Notes: a model not told the origin generated them from the sequence alone. Counted from the stretch's first letter, positions 1 to 12,509 are shown. The stretch is 64,000 nt of DNA from Clitopilus passeckerianus (GCA_944990035.1 CALYLX010000160.1:1-64000), one strand, 5' to 3'. Numbers and translations: made by a program.

Positions 1-421
1 TGCAAGCCTTGACGGATATGCAACCTGGGACCCTCCAAGAGCACATCACCAGACGTGGCCTCACAGCGTCCCATATCCCTTGACACCCTCCTGGCACTCG
101 TGTGAAGTTGCTCTCACTTTATGGTTTCTTTGTGGCCATTGGCTACGTTGCACCAGATCGTGCAAGCTGCCAAGAAGCACAATGGTGTGAACGTCACCCG
201 CACCCGCACTCTCATCAATATTACGGCCATTATCCAACCTGCATACCTGGTCCGAGGGCTGCCCTATTACCCTCGAAAGCGGACACAGCTATCTCTGAAG
301 TGGCTCAGCCTCTTCCTTACCGGATGCTCTGTGATATGCGGGATGTTCAAATAGCACTTGGTATTGCACCTGTTCGCATTTACCCCGCTGCCCCTTCCAC
401 CCCACCCTTACACTCCCAACC
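1..421. other. Upstream stretch, probably decayed 5' part of next gene
   Basis: Short open frames in several phases run through this stretch, none with a recognisable domain. It probably belongs to the degenerate gene that begins near 422. I see no separate gene, RNA or repeat here. Confidence 0.3.
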
Positions 422-2380
422 ATGATCCCTAGTACTGATCCTATTGAAGGTATTGAGCCCCATCCTGATCCCTCCTTATTATCTGAGGAGGAGAGTATGG
501 ATGATATTGAGCGGCTTCAATGGCCAGCATTGATCAGCCACGATGCGGAGACCGAGCAGTTGACAGCATCATCAGCTGCCGATTCTGCAGCAATGTCTCT
601 GGCAGACAAATACATCCCGGCTGCCCTTGCCACTACTGCAGCTACCGTCTCTGGTCTCTACTCAGACCCAGAGTTACGCTCACGAGTGCTCGGGGACATT
701 TGGCATCTTATGGATCAGTTCAAGATTTCACGAACTCACGGTCTGCGTCATGCCTTTGCCCGGGCTCTTCGTGGATGCTATTTTCATTCCGGACCCAGAG
801 GATAAGGCTGCAGTAGAGCGGTTCTTAGCTACTCAATATCACCTGGGATCAGATGGTTCTCTGGAAGTCCAACTCCGGGTCCTGGAAGCGTGCTCGACGG
901 TTTGTCCCCGGGCCGATGTTCTAGCTCCTCGAGTTGCACAGGTCATCCGTACCTATGGACCACTTGTTGATGCGACAACCAGTCAGCCACTTTTCAATGA
1001 AGCATCATTCTTGCAGCGCAAAGAACATCCTGAGAACATCCACATGCGGGTTACTATTCTGACCCATGTGCAGTCAAACTCTACACTCCCGATCGCAAAG
1101 ACAAGTTTGGTCTTCAACTCTATCACTGTCTTCGGGGCACAAATGGAGTTGAGGGTGGGGTGCACCAGAACATAGCAAGGCGCTTTGGCTCATATTGTGC
1201 CTCACCGCAGTTTGCAGCCAACCTCCTTCGTGATTACTGCAGTCATCACAACCTTGTAGTAAGTACTGTTATCCTTACAAGCTTAGTACAGTGGCATTCT
1301 AAACTACTTAGGTTGGGACTCTAAACCGCACAGGAAAGCCGAAGCAAGGATCATTTGATATCTGGACTCGAACCACCTGCAGACCTTTATCGATGTTACC
1401 TCGAGACATGTTTGACCCAACTACCCTGGAACCTTCTTGTTGGGTGGGTCAACGGTACTAACTACCGACCATCCCGGGAGACCTTTGGTATTCTTCCTCT
1501 GTCTCCTGCTTCCAAACAAACCCTTGGTATGGACAGCTTTTCCGTTCAGCATGCCAAAGACAACAAAATCCGCCACTATAACCTTGCTATACAACAAGAA
1601 ACTCGGTTTGCTGTTCTCCCGTCCACACCCAAGAGGAACATGCTTTGTTCAGAGAGTTCCTCAGGCCGGATGGTCCCTTTACACATGGTTTAAAGCCAAA
1701 TTGGATAACATTGACCGCTCAATGGTCTGCAAAATCTGACAGAGTAAAAGTGTTCTACAAGGTATGTCTATGTAGTACTTGAACATACGTTGATAGTACT
1801 AACTAAGTGCTCCATATTTGTTCCATTAGCTTCCTGAACACTTGAAGAACTTCTATAAATCATGGTTGGAAACAAGAAATGAGAAGAACAGCTTCAACCC
1901 TATCGCTACATTCCAGCAAGTTGCCTCTAATCTTACTCCAGACCGCTCTCTATCCCACCTATCCCAATTGCTGAGCGTACTCTGGTTGCTGCTCAAATCA
2001 CGGCTCTCCCGCTACCACGTCCAGCTATACCCGCTGACTGGACAATGATCAATACATCCAACCCACCGGCAGAGCAGAGTGGACCTAGAAGCAGCACTGG
2101 TAGTCAGGCTCCGACTGCACTTGTGTTCAAGAATTCTTCAGCGCACCGTTTCCAACAAACCCTGCCAGTGGCTGCAGGGTCAGCATCCTCAGGCTCTCGT
2201 GACAAGGGGAAGAAACGGGCTCAACCAAGTGATTTTCATCCAGGTCCAAACTTGGGCCTATCACGGGTGATGTACCACAAGCCCCGAACTTGTCTTTGCT
2301 GTGGCGGAGACAAATGTAAGGGGAGAGGCGGAGAACACTACTGTCCAAACTTTGCTGGCTCCAGTGCAAGCGGTTCATGA
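422..2380 (+). pseudogene. Degenerate agaricomycete repeat-associated protein (GTNxxEGGVHQN family)
   Basis: This is a broken member of a large agaricomycete family of unknown function that I associate with repeat-rich DNA. Recognisable blocks occur in the family order. RGTNGVEGGVHQNIARRFGS lies near 1130-1190, and VGTLNRTGKP follows an intron at 1259-1311. Then come a FYKLPEHLKNFYKSW-like block joined across the intron at 1762-1829, and a C-terminal cysteine/histidine knuckle CLCCGGDKCKGRGGEHYC at 2294-2343. The frame changes near 775, near 1050, again between 1440 and 1660, and near 2045. The splice signals are still good, so decay looks recent, or assembly indels contribute. No transposase catalytic motif is visible, so I do not call it a transposon. 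Confidence 0.6.
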
Positions 2381-2693
2381 AGGTATGTTTGATATTTCTG
2401 TCTGTGTAGGTGTTCAATGCTAATTCTGACTCGGAAAACATTTTGCAGTCTACGAAACGCATTCCGATACTCAATTGCAATATAATCAATACTTTTCTTT
2501 GGTAAGGCTACCCGTTCACTGATTTCCTGCCGATTTCTTTGGTCTCGTCGGGCTGGTGGTTGCTACGATACGGTAGTACATGTACCCATCAATTAATTTT
2601 GTTCTCCTCGCTCCATCGGCAATTAATTAATTAAGGGTCTGAACTCGAGTTCTCGTCGCCACTGCACCTACCTCTGCTTCATAGTCGCCAGTG

Positions 2694-5492
2694 ATGTCCA
2701 TAAAACCAGATGATGAGGCGAGGTTGTCAGATGACGCGTGCGGAAAACTATGGGAAATTTATCTCGAAGAGGCGCATCGGTACGATGAAGGGCTAGTCAA
2801 AAGCTGGAAGGAGGATATGGATGTTATTTTGGTATTCGTGAGTCCCGATTTTCCCGGCTCTAACCTGCATATCTGACTACTACTGACCATCGGATGTATT
2901 TCCTTTGTAGTCTGGCTTGTACTCTGCGGTCCTGACCGCTTTCGTCATTGAAAGTTACAAGACGCTGCAACCTGATCAAACGGAGGTGACTTCCTCTCTC
3001 CTCCTGCATATCTCGCGGCAGTTGGCCAGTGGCGGAAGCGAGACGGCTGCAACTATCCAGAACTTCACACCCGACCCTCAGCTATTGCATGCAATATACT
3101 GTGGTTCTTGAGCCTCACCCTGGCGCTCTCATGTGCCTTCCTTGCAACATTCGTACAACAATGGACCCGATACTTCTTGCATAGGACAACAATCCTACGA
3201 ACGCCTACTTCCCGTGCTCGCCTCTTCTCATACCTTTATTTCGGGCTGAAGAATTTTAAAATGCATACCATCGTAGACGTGATCCCCTCAATCCTACACG
3301 TCTCTCTATTTGCATTCCTCGGCGGACTCGTTGCATTCCTACACACTGTTAATTCTGCCCTTCGATGGCTAGTTGTAGGGGCTCTCGTAGTCACAACAGG
3401 CGTTTATGCCATGTTCACCCTTATGCCATTGTTCAAGCTGAGCTCACCTTACCAAACTCCATTATCTCCAATGATTTGGCGCCTCTGGCAATCATTCATG
3501 TGGGGCTTGGGGAAGTTTACAAACATGGGTCGCAAGATATTTCGACATTCTCAACGTTTCAATGACCTCCCCCTAGCAACCGAACGACACTACAACCTGA
3601 CCTACGCAATGGTAGCGGCGAGTTACATTCAACACGAGGAACGAGAGACAAAATCAATGATCTGGACTCTCAGGTCGCTCACAGACGATTACGAGTTGCT
3701 ACCCTTCGTGGAGGCACTCCCGGATGTCATTTTCGGGCTCAACGGGAGACTACACATTAGCAACTTCCACCTGCTTCAACCTTTACTCGAGACTACGGAT
3801 CCCGCAACCGACATTATCTCCCGAACATTCGGCCTCATGGCCAATGCCCAGAATTATTGGATGACAGATGCCCATCGACAGCGGTGCGCTGCTGCTGTAC
3901 CCAAAGGATTATGGGCTCTAGCATATCTACTCAACACATGCCCAAATGAGTTTTCTGGAGAAAACCGGGCGCCCATGCTGGTTCTCAATTGAGAATGTGA
4001 GCAAATTCGACAGCCAAAAGTGGAACATGAATCCAGCCTGGTATAACCCAGCTTCGGCTCTAATAAAGTCGAACACCATATTATGCAAGGGTCATCAAAT
4101 TTATTCCTCGGATTCTTGGGCACTCGAGAAACTGTCTCCTCTCGACACGGAAGAAGAGCAGGCCCGTAACTTAATGGACTACACACTCCAAATCACCGAA
4201 AGCGCCGAAAACGAGTACGCCCCCTGGATGTTTGAATCAACCTTCTTTGCGCTCAAAGGTCACCGGGTGACGCACAAAATCGATCCACACTCCCTTTACA
4301 AAACCATGATTCGCATCCTCCTCGCCAGCGGACCCACCCAGACCGCTCAAATGTCCAACCTCGACAGGGTATTCCGCATGATGATGATGATATGCGACGA
4401 AACCCAACTCATCTATCTATGCGAATATGTCAAAGAGCGGACGAAACGCACATGGGCTCCATTGCCTTGGCTATGGTTTCTACCCGACACAGATCCCAGA
4501 AATAAGGCGAAGTTCCCCTCCGATCCAGGCCACAAACGCCTTATCCGTGCTATCCTTGATCACGGGTTCGCCCAATTGGTGTGCATTGACGCGTTGCGCG
4601 GCATATTGTGGTGCTTCAACCACTTTGATAAGGCTGTAATACACCCTGATGTACTTGACTTCCTTCCCCAGATTTGGTGGAGCGAGTTGGACCCAATCTG
4701 GTTCGAGGTTCTATCCCGCATCGAAGATCTCCGACCGAATGAAGTTACTGCTGTCCACAAATCACTGGCCGTCATGGTCAAAGCTATGGTGCTGAAGAAG
4801 ATTGATATTGGGTATTCGTCAACTGGATACGGGCGGGGACTAAATGTGGACCCGATGAAGTTCGTTCATGCACAAATTGGCGAGGCCAGCATCGTTTCTG
4901 GGCCCCGAATCCCTTGGCGATGAGATCTTCATTCACCAAGCTCGTTATTCAACAGCTCGAGTTGATGGGCCCCATTCGACTTCCTGACCCTTCCTACGCC
5001 CGCGATACCCTGAATTTCCTTCACTTCGAGAAGCTGATCGGCGCTGCATATACCGTCTCGCCAGAGCTCGCACAAGGCCTTGCAGTTCAGACCTTGCGTC
5101 TTTGCGAGGGTTGGCGGAGCAGTCCTGCTTACACTCGGGATACCCTAGAAGCTGTTTGGGTCTTGTGGGAGCCGGAGGACAGTACGGAGGAAGCCGTTGT
5201 CGAAGGGGAGCTCGAGAAAGTACGCGCGAGTATCTCCATTACGCAGGAAACGGCGCGAGCGATTGGCCACGCGGCCCATGCGGTTCTGGGAACGATCTAT
5301 TGTGACTGTGCCCGGCAGTCTTATGAGGGGGATAGTGGCGGGAGGATGGAACCCTCCTCTGCTGGTGTATCTGAAAATCCGGACGCACCTTTGATTAAGC
5401 GTATTAGGAAGGTTCGGAGGTTTTGGGAAGACCTCTTCCCATATCTGCTTCCATTACCCCCTCGTAGCGAGCTCGACCCAGACGCTCTGTAA
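2694..5492 (+). pseudogene. DUF6535-family membrane protein, frame-broken
   Basis: The N-terminus matches the DUF6535 pattern of agaricomycetes: an acidic helix (KLWEIYLEEAHRYDEGLVKS), then DMDVILVF joined across an intron at about 2838-2910 to SGLYSAVLTAFVIESYKTL, then a long hydrophobic segment. The rest has several membrane helices (about 3110-3470) and a long helical C-terminal region. The function of the family is unknown. The frame breaks near 3095, where one base appears missing before NILWFLSLTLALSCA, near 3985, and at least twice around 4885-4945. Between breaks, sequence conservation is high and no stops occur. It is either a young pseudogene or a gene with several assembly indels. 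The start is the ATG at 2694. Confidence 0.7.
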
Positions 5493-5963
5493 GCCTCATC
5501 ATAGAGAGAGACAGGAGATTGGAGGAAACCACGAAGATCAGTGAAAGAAAGCAGTCGCCGCTTACTAGCGCTAACTGGTCGCAATCATATCATCTTTATA
5601 TTTATAGCAAGGTTTGGGAAAAATAACAGGCAGATTGCGACAAAATAGAGCGAGTCATCTCCCAGCATCAATTGCTCGCAGGCACACAGACCAAGTCAGC
5701 GTTTACGGAGTGCAGCTGGGATCGTCTAGTCGCTAAACTGGAATACCCTGGCGACCGTAAAGAATCAACAAACAAACGCGAGACGCGTCGACGCGTCTAG
5801 CCGAGGCATCCCAAATTTGGAAACACCACGTGATCTCCAAATAGAAATCAATAAATTGACGCGCTTGCGCAAAGACTGTTGATTCATCCTCTCTTCATCT
5901 TCTACCACCACCATCCTCGCTCCTTTTGTGTATATTCTGTACCATTAATCAACTAATACAACA
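5493..5963 (+). promoter_or_regulatory. Histone H2A upstream region with a double MCB palindrome
   Basis: Bases 5781-5798 form a perfect 18-base palindrome, AGACGCGTCGACGCGTCT, containing two ACGCGT boxes at 5783-5788 and 5791-5796. ACGCGT is the MluI cell-cycle box bound by MBF in fungi, which drives G1/S transcription and would suit a replication-dependent histone. A CACGTG palindrome lies at 5827-5832. The 5' leader just before the ATG is CT-rich, as in many highly expressed fungal genes. Assigning these sites to MBF is inference from motif identity and position, 166-183 bases before the ATG. Confidence 0.6.
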
Positions 5964-6721
5964 ATGGTATGTTGCATGCACTGTTTACCTCGTTCAACAT
6001 GGACTAATAGGTTGAATTTTGGTATAGAGCGGCAAAGGTGTGTATTACCCAGAAGTTGGCGCGCAAACAGCCTTTTCCTGACGACGATATGTTCAGGAAA
6101 AGCTGGAAAATCTTCTGGTGGTAAGGCTAGCAGCGACAGCAAGTCACAGTCGCGCTCCGCCAAGGCTGGTCTTCAGTTCCCCGTCGGACGTGTGCATCGT
6201 CTCTTGAAGCGGGGTAACTACGCTCAGCGTGTGGGTGCTGGTGCTCCAGGTATGTCGGGTTGCGTTTCATGTATGATGAAGAATTTTAGCTAACTGTCTG
6301 TTCGTTTGTAATAGTTTATCTCGCTGCCGTCCTTGAGTACTTGGCTGCCGAGATTCTGGAGTTGGCAGGTAACGCTGCCAGGGATAATAAGAAGCAACGT
6401 ATTGTCCCCCGTCATCTGCAACTCGCTATCAGGAACGATGAAGAGTGCGTGTACCTCGTCTCAATGACTCATGGTGATGTAGTTGCTGACATTCCTCTTA
6501 GATTGAACAAATTGCTCGGTGACGTTGTCATCTCACAGGGTGGTGTCGTGCCACACATTGCTGCTGTATGTTCAACCTTTTTATTCTCCATCATCCAGTC
6601 GGCTTACCGTTGTGTTATAGGAATTGCTCCCCAGCAAGTCAAGGTACTTCTACTTCGGCCTTGTCTGTCGACATTTACTAACCGGTTTTATAGCAAAAGG
6701 AAGGAAGGTGCCGAAGAGTAA
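5964..6721 (+). CDS. Histone H2A
   Basis: Core nucleosome histone. Seven exons are read: 5964-5966, 6028-6037, 6097-6249, 6315-6444, 6502-6565, 6621-6643 and 6694-6721. They splice to 136 codons plus stop. The first exon is only the ATG. The histone fold is complete: [20 protein letters not shown], then [40 protein letters not shown] and [19 protein letters not shown] plus the canonical loop marks it as H2A rather than H2A.Z. The N-terminal tail is Lys/Gly/Ser rich ([13 protein letters not shown]). The predicted C-terminus is [16 protein letters not shown]. It lacks the SQE motif that ends most fungal H2A proteins, although this depends on the last two splice sites. No H2B gene is adjacent, unlike the usual divergent fungal pair. 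Confidence 0.93.
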
Positions 6722-6962
6722 ATCTTCGCCTATCTTCAGTGTATTGCCATTATTTCGTAATTTTATTCCCCTCTACTGTAATCTTAGCATCTGTAGTTCT
6801 ACTCAATGCTTATTTGGTCATGTTATAATTCAAAGCCAGTGTCCCTGACGGAACCTCGTTGCATCAACACCTTCGTCCCGAAAACCGAGCAGGACGCCGC
6901 AGAAAATCCTCCCGCTGTCGTCGACGGCGACGTGGCTTTTCTTGAACCTTCACGGTCGAGCT

Positions 6963-8998
6963 ATGCGGTGGAATGCTCCGCCTAGTCGACGAGAGCTCTA
7001 CCTGACCGTTTTCTCGGTCTCTGTATTTTATATCTCATATTATGCCCAAATAGGCATCGACTGGCTTGCGCCGATATCTCTCAGTGGCCAATACTCTTCG
7101 CACTTGGCAGCAAACCCATTGCATATCGGCCCTGATGGAAGACGTCTGCAGGCAACTCCTGGAGGAGCTGGAGGATGGTTCAGCTCCGGGAAAGGGAAGC
7201 AGGACAATCTCGAGGATGAAATATACGGAAGCTGGCCTTGGGAGGAGAACCAGATTGCTGGAGATGGGAAGGAGAGGACGCAGGAGGGACCTGGAGAAGA
7301 ACCACATAGGGCTATGTGGGTCGATGCTCAGGGTGTACCGGAATTGAGTGGGAGCGGGCATAGTCAGGCTTGGTTGAAGAGTGCTGGAGGAGGAAACCGA
7401 AAGGAAACGGTGAATGATGCTTTTGTGCATTGGGGAAAGGAGGTACCGGTGTCGACGATTGTGAGGCACGTTCCCGGTATGATTTCATATTTCTGCTTGC
7501 AATTAAGGTCTATGCTGAGATCTGGTATCGTACAGGTTACACCATCCTGGATAACATTGTGATGTTCAAGGGGAAAACATATGTCATTCTGGGAGATGTG
7601 GATTGGGCTCCTTCACTCTCGGAAATCGTCCATGCGGTTGGACCTGGTATGATGAAGTGGGAATACATATCGAAAGAGAAGGCTCGGGAGACCTTTGGCA
7701 CGTATGGTCAAATGTGAGTGTATTCTTCCAGAATTCTGTCTGTCAGAATGTTAACTTGGCCAATATAGAATACGCGGCGTAACATGGATTTCAGCGGACA
7801 CAACACCTCGTATGTTCGACTTATCTTCAATTATTGAAGGTTCTGACGAAGAAGTCCTGTAGACAACTCAACCCTCGTTGCTCTCCAACGACTCTACTCC
7901 TCGTTGGCAGATTCAATATCTCCTCGGGCAAAACATCTCTGCTACCTCCCGAACGCCTCATCTTCCCCACCGACGCGTCTTCACAGACCCGAATCCACTC
8001 CCTCACTTCCATCTCATCCGTCGTCGGCGCACGGACACTGGTTTCCACCCGTTCACACTGAAAGCTGCGTTCCCCACCATGAGGGTGATGTACCAAGAAG
8101 ATTGGGAGGACTATCACAAGCTCCCTGCGCCATATGTCCTTGAACGGGTGGTCATCAGCGATATGGAAGCCGCGGAGGAAGCTAGGAAGAGCAGCCTTCT
8201 GGGAGAGAATGATGCACAGAGGCTGCCTCCTTTCTCTGGACCGTTTGTTGAGCTGGACGGGGTTTCTGAGAATTGGTGGGAGCCCGCGCGGAGGAATTTG
8301 GTGGATTTCCTGGCAGTTGAGGAGACGAAGCAGAGGAAGGAGCGGGAGCAGGGTACGAAGTCAAAGTGGAAGGCGAAGAAGAAGGTCAAGGGTGCTGTGA
8401 CATATTTGCATAGGCAGCACGAGGAGATGGGGGTAAAATTGAGAGATGTGGATCATAAGGGGTTGCTTATCAGGCTGAAGAGCTTGGAGAAGCTTGGGTA
8501 TGAGGTTCATATCATCTCGAGCAGGATGGACGAGACGAGTTGGGAGGAGAGGATGATGGCTATTGTTCAGTCTACGGTGGGTTTGGTTTCATTCCTTGGT
8601 GCCGATTCAGTGCCTTTGAACCGAGCTGACTAAAATCTATAGGTTATTCTGGGAGCCTCGAGCTCGGACTTGTTTGACGCTGCCTTCCTAAAGCCTACGC
8701 CACACATCACCATTATGGAGTTCTTCTCGGATGACACGTTCACGAGAAACCATGAGGTCCTTGCGCGTTCATTGGGAATGAAGCATGTCGGATGGCGTGC
8801 TGAAAGGTAAGCTTGCTTCTAGTTTCCTCCGAACTTACGAACGCGTTGCTGACTGCTACCTCGTTCTGTGCTTCTAGTAGGATCGATGAGAATAATCTCC
8901 CGCTGGTGCAAGAGCTGGATTTCGAAGCATCTGCAGAGGCCAGGATAAACGTGGATGCTGTTATCGATGGTGTGAAGCAAGCTCTTTCTACACGGTGA
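6963..8998 (+). pseudogene. GT61-like (DUF563) glycosyltransferase with two missing bases
   Basis: The N-terminus is a short basic segment plus one hydrophobic helix (LYLTVFSVSVFYISYYAQIG), as in type II Golgi enzymes. The middle matches the DUF563/EOGT-like pattern: HWGKEVPVSTIVRHVPG, then YTILDNIVMFKGKTYVI and GVTWISADTTPHNSTLVAL. The C-terminal block runs MEFFSDDTFTRNHEVLARSL. Exons are 6963-7476, 7536-7713, 7769-7809, 7863-8576, 8643-8806 and 8878-8998. Their summed length leaves remainder 1 when divided by 3. The reading frame shifts by one lost base near 7915 and again near 8030, between LLPPERLIFP and TLKAAFPTMRV. Restoring two bases gives a multiple of three. It is either a recent pseudogene or a gene with two assembly deletions. 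The family transfers sugar to protein or polysaccharide acceptors; the substrate here is unknown. Confidence 0.68.
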
Positions 8999-9253
8999 TA
9001 CAGATGGACCGACAGTCCCCCTGGCATTCTATTTATTGGGAGGAAGATGCCTTTTCCCGACTTCATTACCAGGACGCTCGCATGAGTGGCAATTTCCGGA
9101 TTGTGAAGGACACGATGCAATATTGATGTTTTGTGATATTAGATACCATTTCGCTGTCGCATTTGCTACTTATCAGTTCTTACCACCTTTGACGCTCTAG
9201 GACAATCTTACATACTTTGTGTAGACAGCCTAATGTGTAATTTTGTAGACCAC

Positions 9254-9506
9254 TCACTTGGCACTCATCAGAGTGCCGTAGACGGGAAGACTGCCGGCGG
9301 CTTCTTTTCCACTATCAGTGATTGCGTTCACCATCGATACTGCCTGCCGAGCCTGCTGCTTCATGACGGCATACCATACATGATGCCTGTTGCCCTGTGT
9401 AGCAGTTAATTGTACGTACATAAATCGCTAACTTTAGTCGAAACTTTGAATAGCTCAGTTCTTGGCTCAGCTCGGGCCCCGGTGAAATGCTCTTGTAAGT
9501 TTCCAT
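9254..9506 (-). CDS. Possible 68-residue microprotein, unknown function
   Basis: Two exons, 9433-9506 and 9254-9386, are joined by a 46-base GT-AG intron and give one open frame of 68 codons from ATG to TGA. The second exon encodes a compact basic, amphipathic helix: HHVWYAVMKQQARQAVSMV, then a Gly/Ser turn and PVYGTLMSAK. No domain is recognised. It lies tail-to-tail with the GT61-like gene, 255 bases away. Helix content and the exact phase match support it. The short length and minimum-size intron argue for caution. Confidence 0.35.
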
Positions 9507-10445
9507 TTCGTAGAATGCGACGTCGGACTGGTCCTCAAGGCCACAAGCACAGCTTGACCGACACCTCGCTCGTTAAGGAGTCGTTAGAAAGACTAAGATC
9601 AACGGCCCGGGGCCGATGGAGTGAGCCTCACACACCATCCCTCCAATTGAGCGGGTGCTTTACCGACGCACTTTGGATTTAGAGACTCTGGAGAAAGCGC
9701 GGAGGTATTTCCTTGAATATTCCAGAGCTTTCTAAGCGACAGACGGCTGCTCAATCATCAAAGTCAGATGGTATGTAGGTCTCTGATTTGGGAAACCCGA
9801 AAATTGCAAGACCAATGCAAGGCCTATCGCGATATCGGTAAGACTTCCGTGCAAGTTAGGCTTGCTCAGCGGGCTCTGGCTACAATGGACGGCCAGCTTG
9901 GGACGCCCTTAAACCCTAATTAACCTAAAGTAAGGGATCGAGGTGGCGAGGCTGCATCAGGCTGCGAGCTATGTTATCTCCGCATGGTCCAGGGACCGCA
10001 TGTACTCCTTTTCCTGGTTCGACAGGACCGCATTCATTTTCTGACATGACCTCAATTCATTCATGTAATCTGATCCCTTCAAACCAGACCCTCTGCCTTG
10101 TGACTCTGCTTCTCAGGCTTGTAGTCCTGCTTTATGAATCCCAATATGCTCTAGCTTGACATCTCATGCCCAAAAATGAAGATTGAAATAAACTCATGGC
10201 CGCGAGTCAGTCGACGTGCGGAAAAAGTTGAAACGAGGTCGCCAAAAGTTTGACCAATCGTTCATAACGTCAAGAATGACTGGGAGGCTAGGTGATCCGT
10301 GGCTGGTCGCTCTTTCAGAAGTGCATCATATATAAACCAATTCTCCACTGGACTGGGTTGGTAACCCGCGGTCTGCCTGTTCGACTCCCAACTGGTGTCA
10401 GCCCTTCCCCTACATTCGTCTTTACAAGCGATTTTCGAAGTAGGA
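9507..10445. other. Intergenic, no gene seen
   Basis: About 940 bases. Open frames are short and have no family resemblance on either strand. The part nearest 10446 should hold the promoter of the DHA1 transporter. The stretch GGTTGGTAACCCGCGG near 10358 was considered as tRNA-like and rejected. Confidence 0.4.
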
Positions 10446-12509
10446 ATGGCTTCACAAACACCAGCTGAAGCCCAGGGAAAGCTCGATAGGCCTTCTTCAT
10501 CTGCCTCGTCAGCTACTCATGTGCCATATCCTGAAAAGGGACAGCATGAGCAGCATCCAGGACATGGCGAGTCGGCACTTCCGGAGGACAAACTAGAGGA
10601 GGAGAAGGAAAATATAGAGGATGATTGGGAGGATGACCCAGATAACGCAAGGAATTGGTCCGCCAAGAGGAAATGGACGGCTGTGGCAATCGTAAGTTAT
10701 AAAGTTCCTGTCTAGCATCTCCTGTTACTGATGAAATCATGGCCATCAGGTCTCTCTGTATACTTTTGTCTCGCCGTTGGCCAGTTCGATGATGGCCCCT
10801 GGCCTGCCTGAGCTTGCAAAACGATATGATATCACGAATCCCACCGTGCTTGGCCTAACACTGAGTATATACCTACTTTCCTTTGCCATCGCAGTACGTC
10901 TTCCTTTTCGAAAATTTGACAGCTCGCTTATCACGCCTTTCCTCAGCCGCTGATTCTTGCGCCGCTTTCCGAGATGTATGGTCGCACATGGGTACGTCTT
11001 ACCTTTGATTCCCGACAAGTTTGGTGCTAATCCCACGATGATCAGGTCCTACACATAGCCAATCTATTTTCAATAGCGTTTTCCTTTGGTTGCGCTTATG
11101 CACCGACTACAGGTGCACTCATCGGATTCCGCTTCTTGGGTAAGTGATCATGTCGTACTTTCAGGATAGGTCCTGATTCCTGTTCAATAGCTGGCTTCTC
11201 AGGAAGTGCGCCAATAGCCTGTGGTGGTGGCTCAGTCGGCGATCTCTTTGCAGCAAGAGAACGGGCCACAGCAATGGCAATCTACTCTCTAGGCCCTCTC
11301 ATCGGACCGGTCGTTGGCCCAATCGCTGGTGGTTTCATCGCGCAAACGATTGGCATCAAATACGTTTTCGTCGTTATTGCTGGCGTCTCTGCTTTTGCGG
11401 CGTGCGTTGGCATTCCACTCCTCAAGGAGACGTATGGCCCCGTCATTCGCCTTCGACGCGCCATGAAATCCGGCGACCCGGAGGCACTCAAGAGGATACC
11501 AAATGTGCAAGCCGTCCATGGTAGCAAGGCCAAGTTCTTGTTCGACAACTTGTCGAGACCTTTGATCATGTTGTCGAGGAGCTTTATCTGCTTCATACTC
11601 AGCTTGTATATGGCCTTGTGAGTGATCATTTTCTCTGCTTTTTGGTGGACTTTTACTGATTACGACTACTCTCTGTCAGCCTCTACGGCGTCTATTACCT
11701 CATGTTCGCGACTTTCGCCGACCTCTTCTCAAGTGTTTATGGTTTCAAGCCTGGAGTTGGTGGCCTCGCCTACATCGGTCTTGGAGTTGGTTTCATTGGT
11801 GCTACGATCGTGGGCGCAAGGCTCGGAAACGCGATCTACACTCATGTGAGTCATTATTCGGAACATTATTTCGAAAATTCCACTGACTCCATGTGTCTAC
11901 AGCTAGCAGCTAAGAATGGTGGCAAGGGTACACCGGAAATGCGTATTCCGGCCCTCTTCTTAGGATCCCTTGTCGTGCCTGTGGGACTCTTGTAAGTCAT
12001 TATCCAAATGGCGACCTATGAACCACCTTCTGACCCATATACCAACAGCTGGTACGGTTGGAGTGCGCAAGCCCATACCCATTGGATTCTCCCCATCATC
12101 GGCACCGGAATCTACGGCTTCGGGTTGATGATGACGTACCTTCCCATTCAACTGTATCTTGTCGATGCATTCCAGTATGCCGCTAGCGCTACCGCAGCTG
12201 CAGCCGTCTTCCGTTCCCTGTTCGGATTTGCATTCCCTCTCTTTGGGCAGCAGATGTTCCACGCTATGGGCATCGGAGGTGGCAACTCTTTGCTTGGTGG
12301 CCTCGCTATCGTTCTCGGAATCCCATTCGCTATCTGGATATACTATCGGGGCGAGAAAATCAGGACGAGCAGTAAGCTTAACCTGTAAACTCAGGGACTT
12401 TGTACGTTCATCTCCCCGCAACCTTTTCTTTACTTTGCTGATTTCCTTTTCTGCAGGCAATGGACGATACCAGCATGATCAGAAGATGGAGCCTGAGGTT
12501 CTGCAATGA
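10446..12509 (+). CDS. MFS transporter, DHA1 (drug:H+ antiporter-1) type
   Basis: Predicted proton-coupled plasma-membrane exporter of drugs, polyamines or other small molecules. Nine exons (10446-10691, 10750-10893, 10947-10991, 11046-11139, 11191-11617, 11680-11845, 11903-11991, 12049-12371, 12457-12509) splice to 528 residues in a clean frame. An acidic, hydrophilic N-tail ends in the DPDNARNWSAKRKW signature that precedes TM1 in DHA1 proteins. Twelve hydrophobic segments follow. The motif-A region is LSEMYGRTW, and the motif-C-like stretch in TM5 is SLGPLIGPVVGPIAGGFI. I place a last intron at 12372-12456. Without it the frame stops at 12388 with a slightly shorter tail. The substrate cannot be inferred. 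Confidence 0.88.

Noticed and set aside
6694..6848. Longer H2A C-terminus reading [12 protein letters not shown]
   Set aside because: Reaching this frame would need a non-AG acceptor after the intron at 6644. The standard AG gives the short KRKEGAEE end.
10340..10400. Possible tRNA (GGTTGGTAACC...GTTCGACTCCC)
   Set aside because: No cloverleaf with acceptor, D and T stems could be paired, and the A and B boxes are not correctly spaced.
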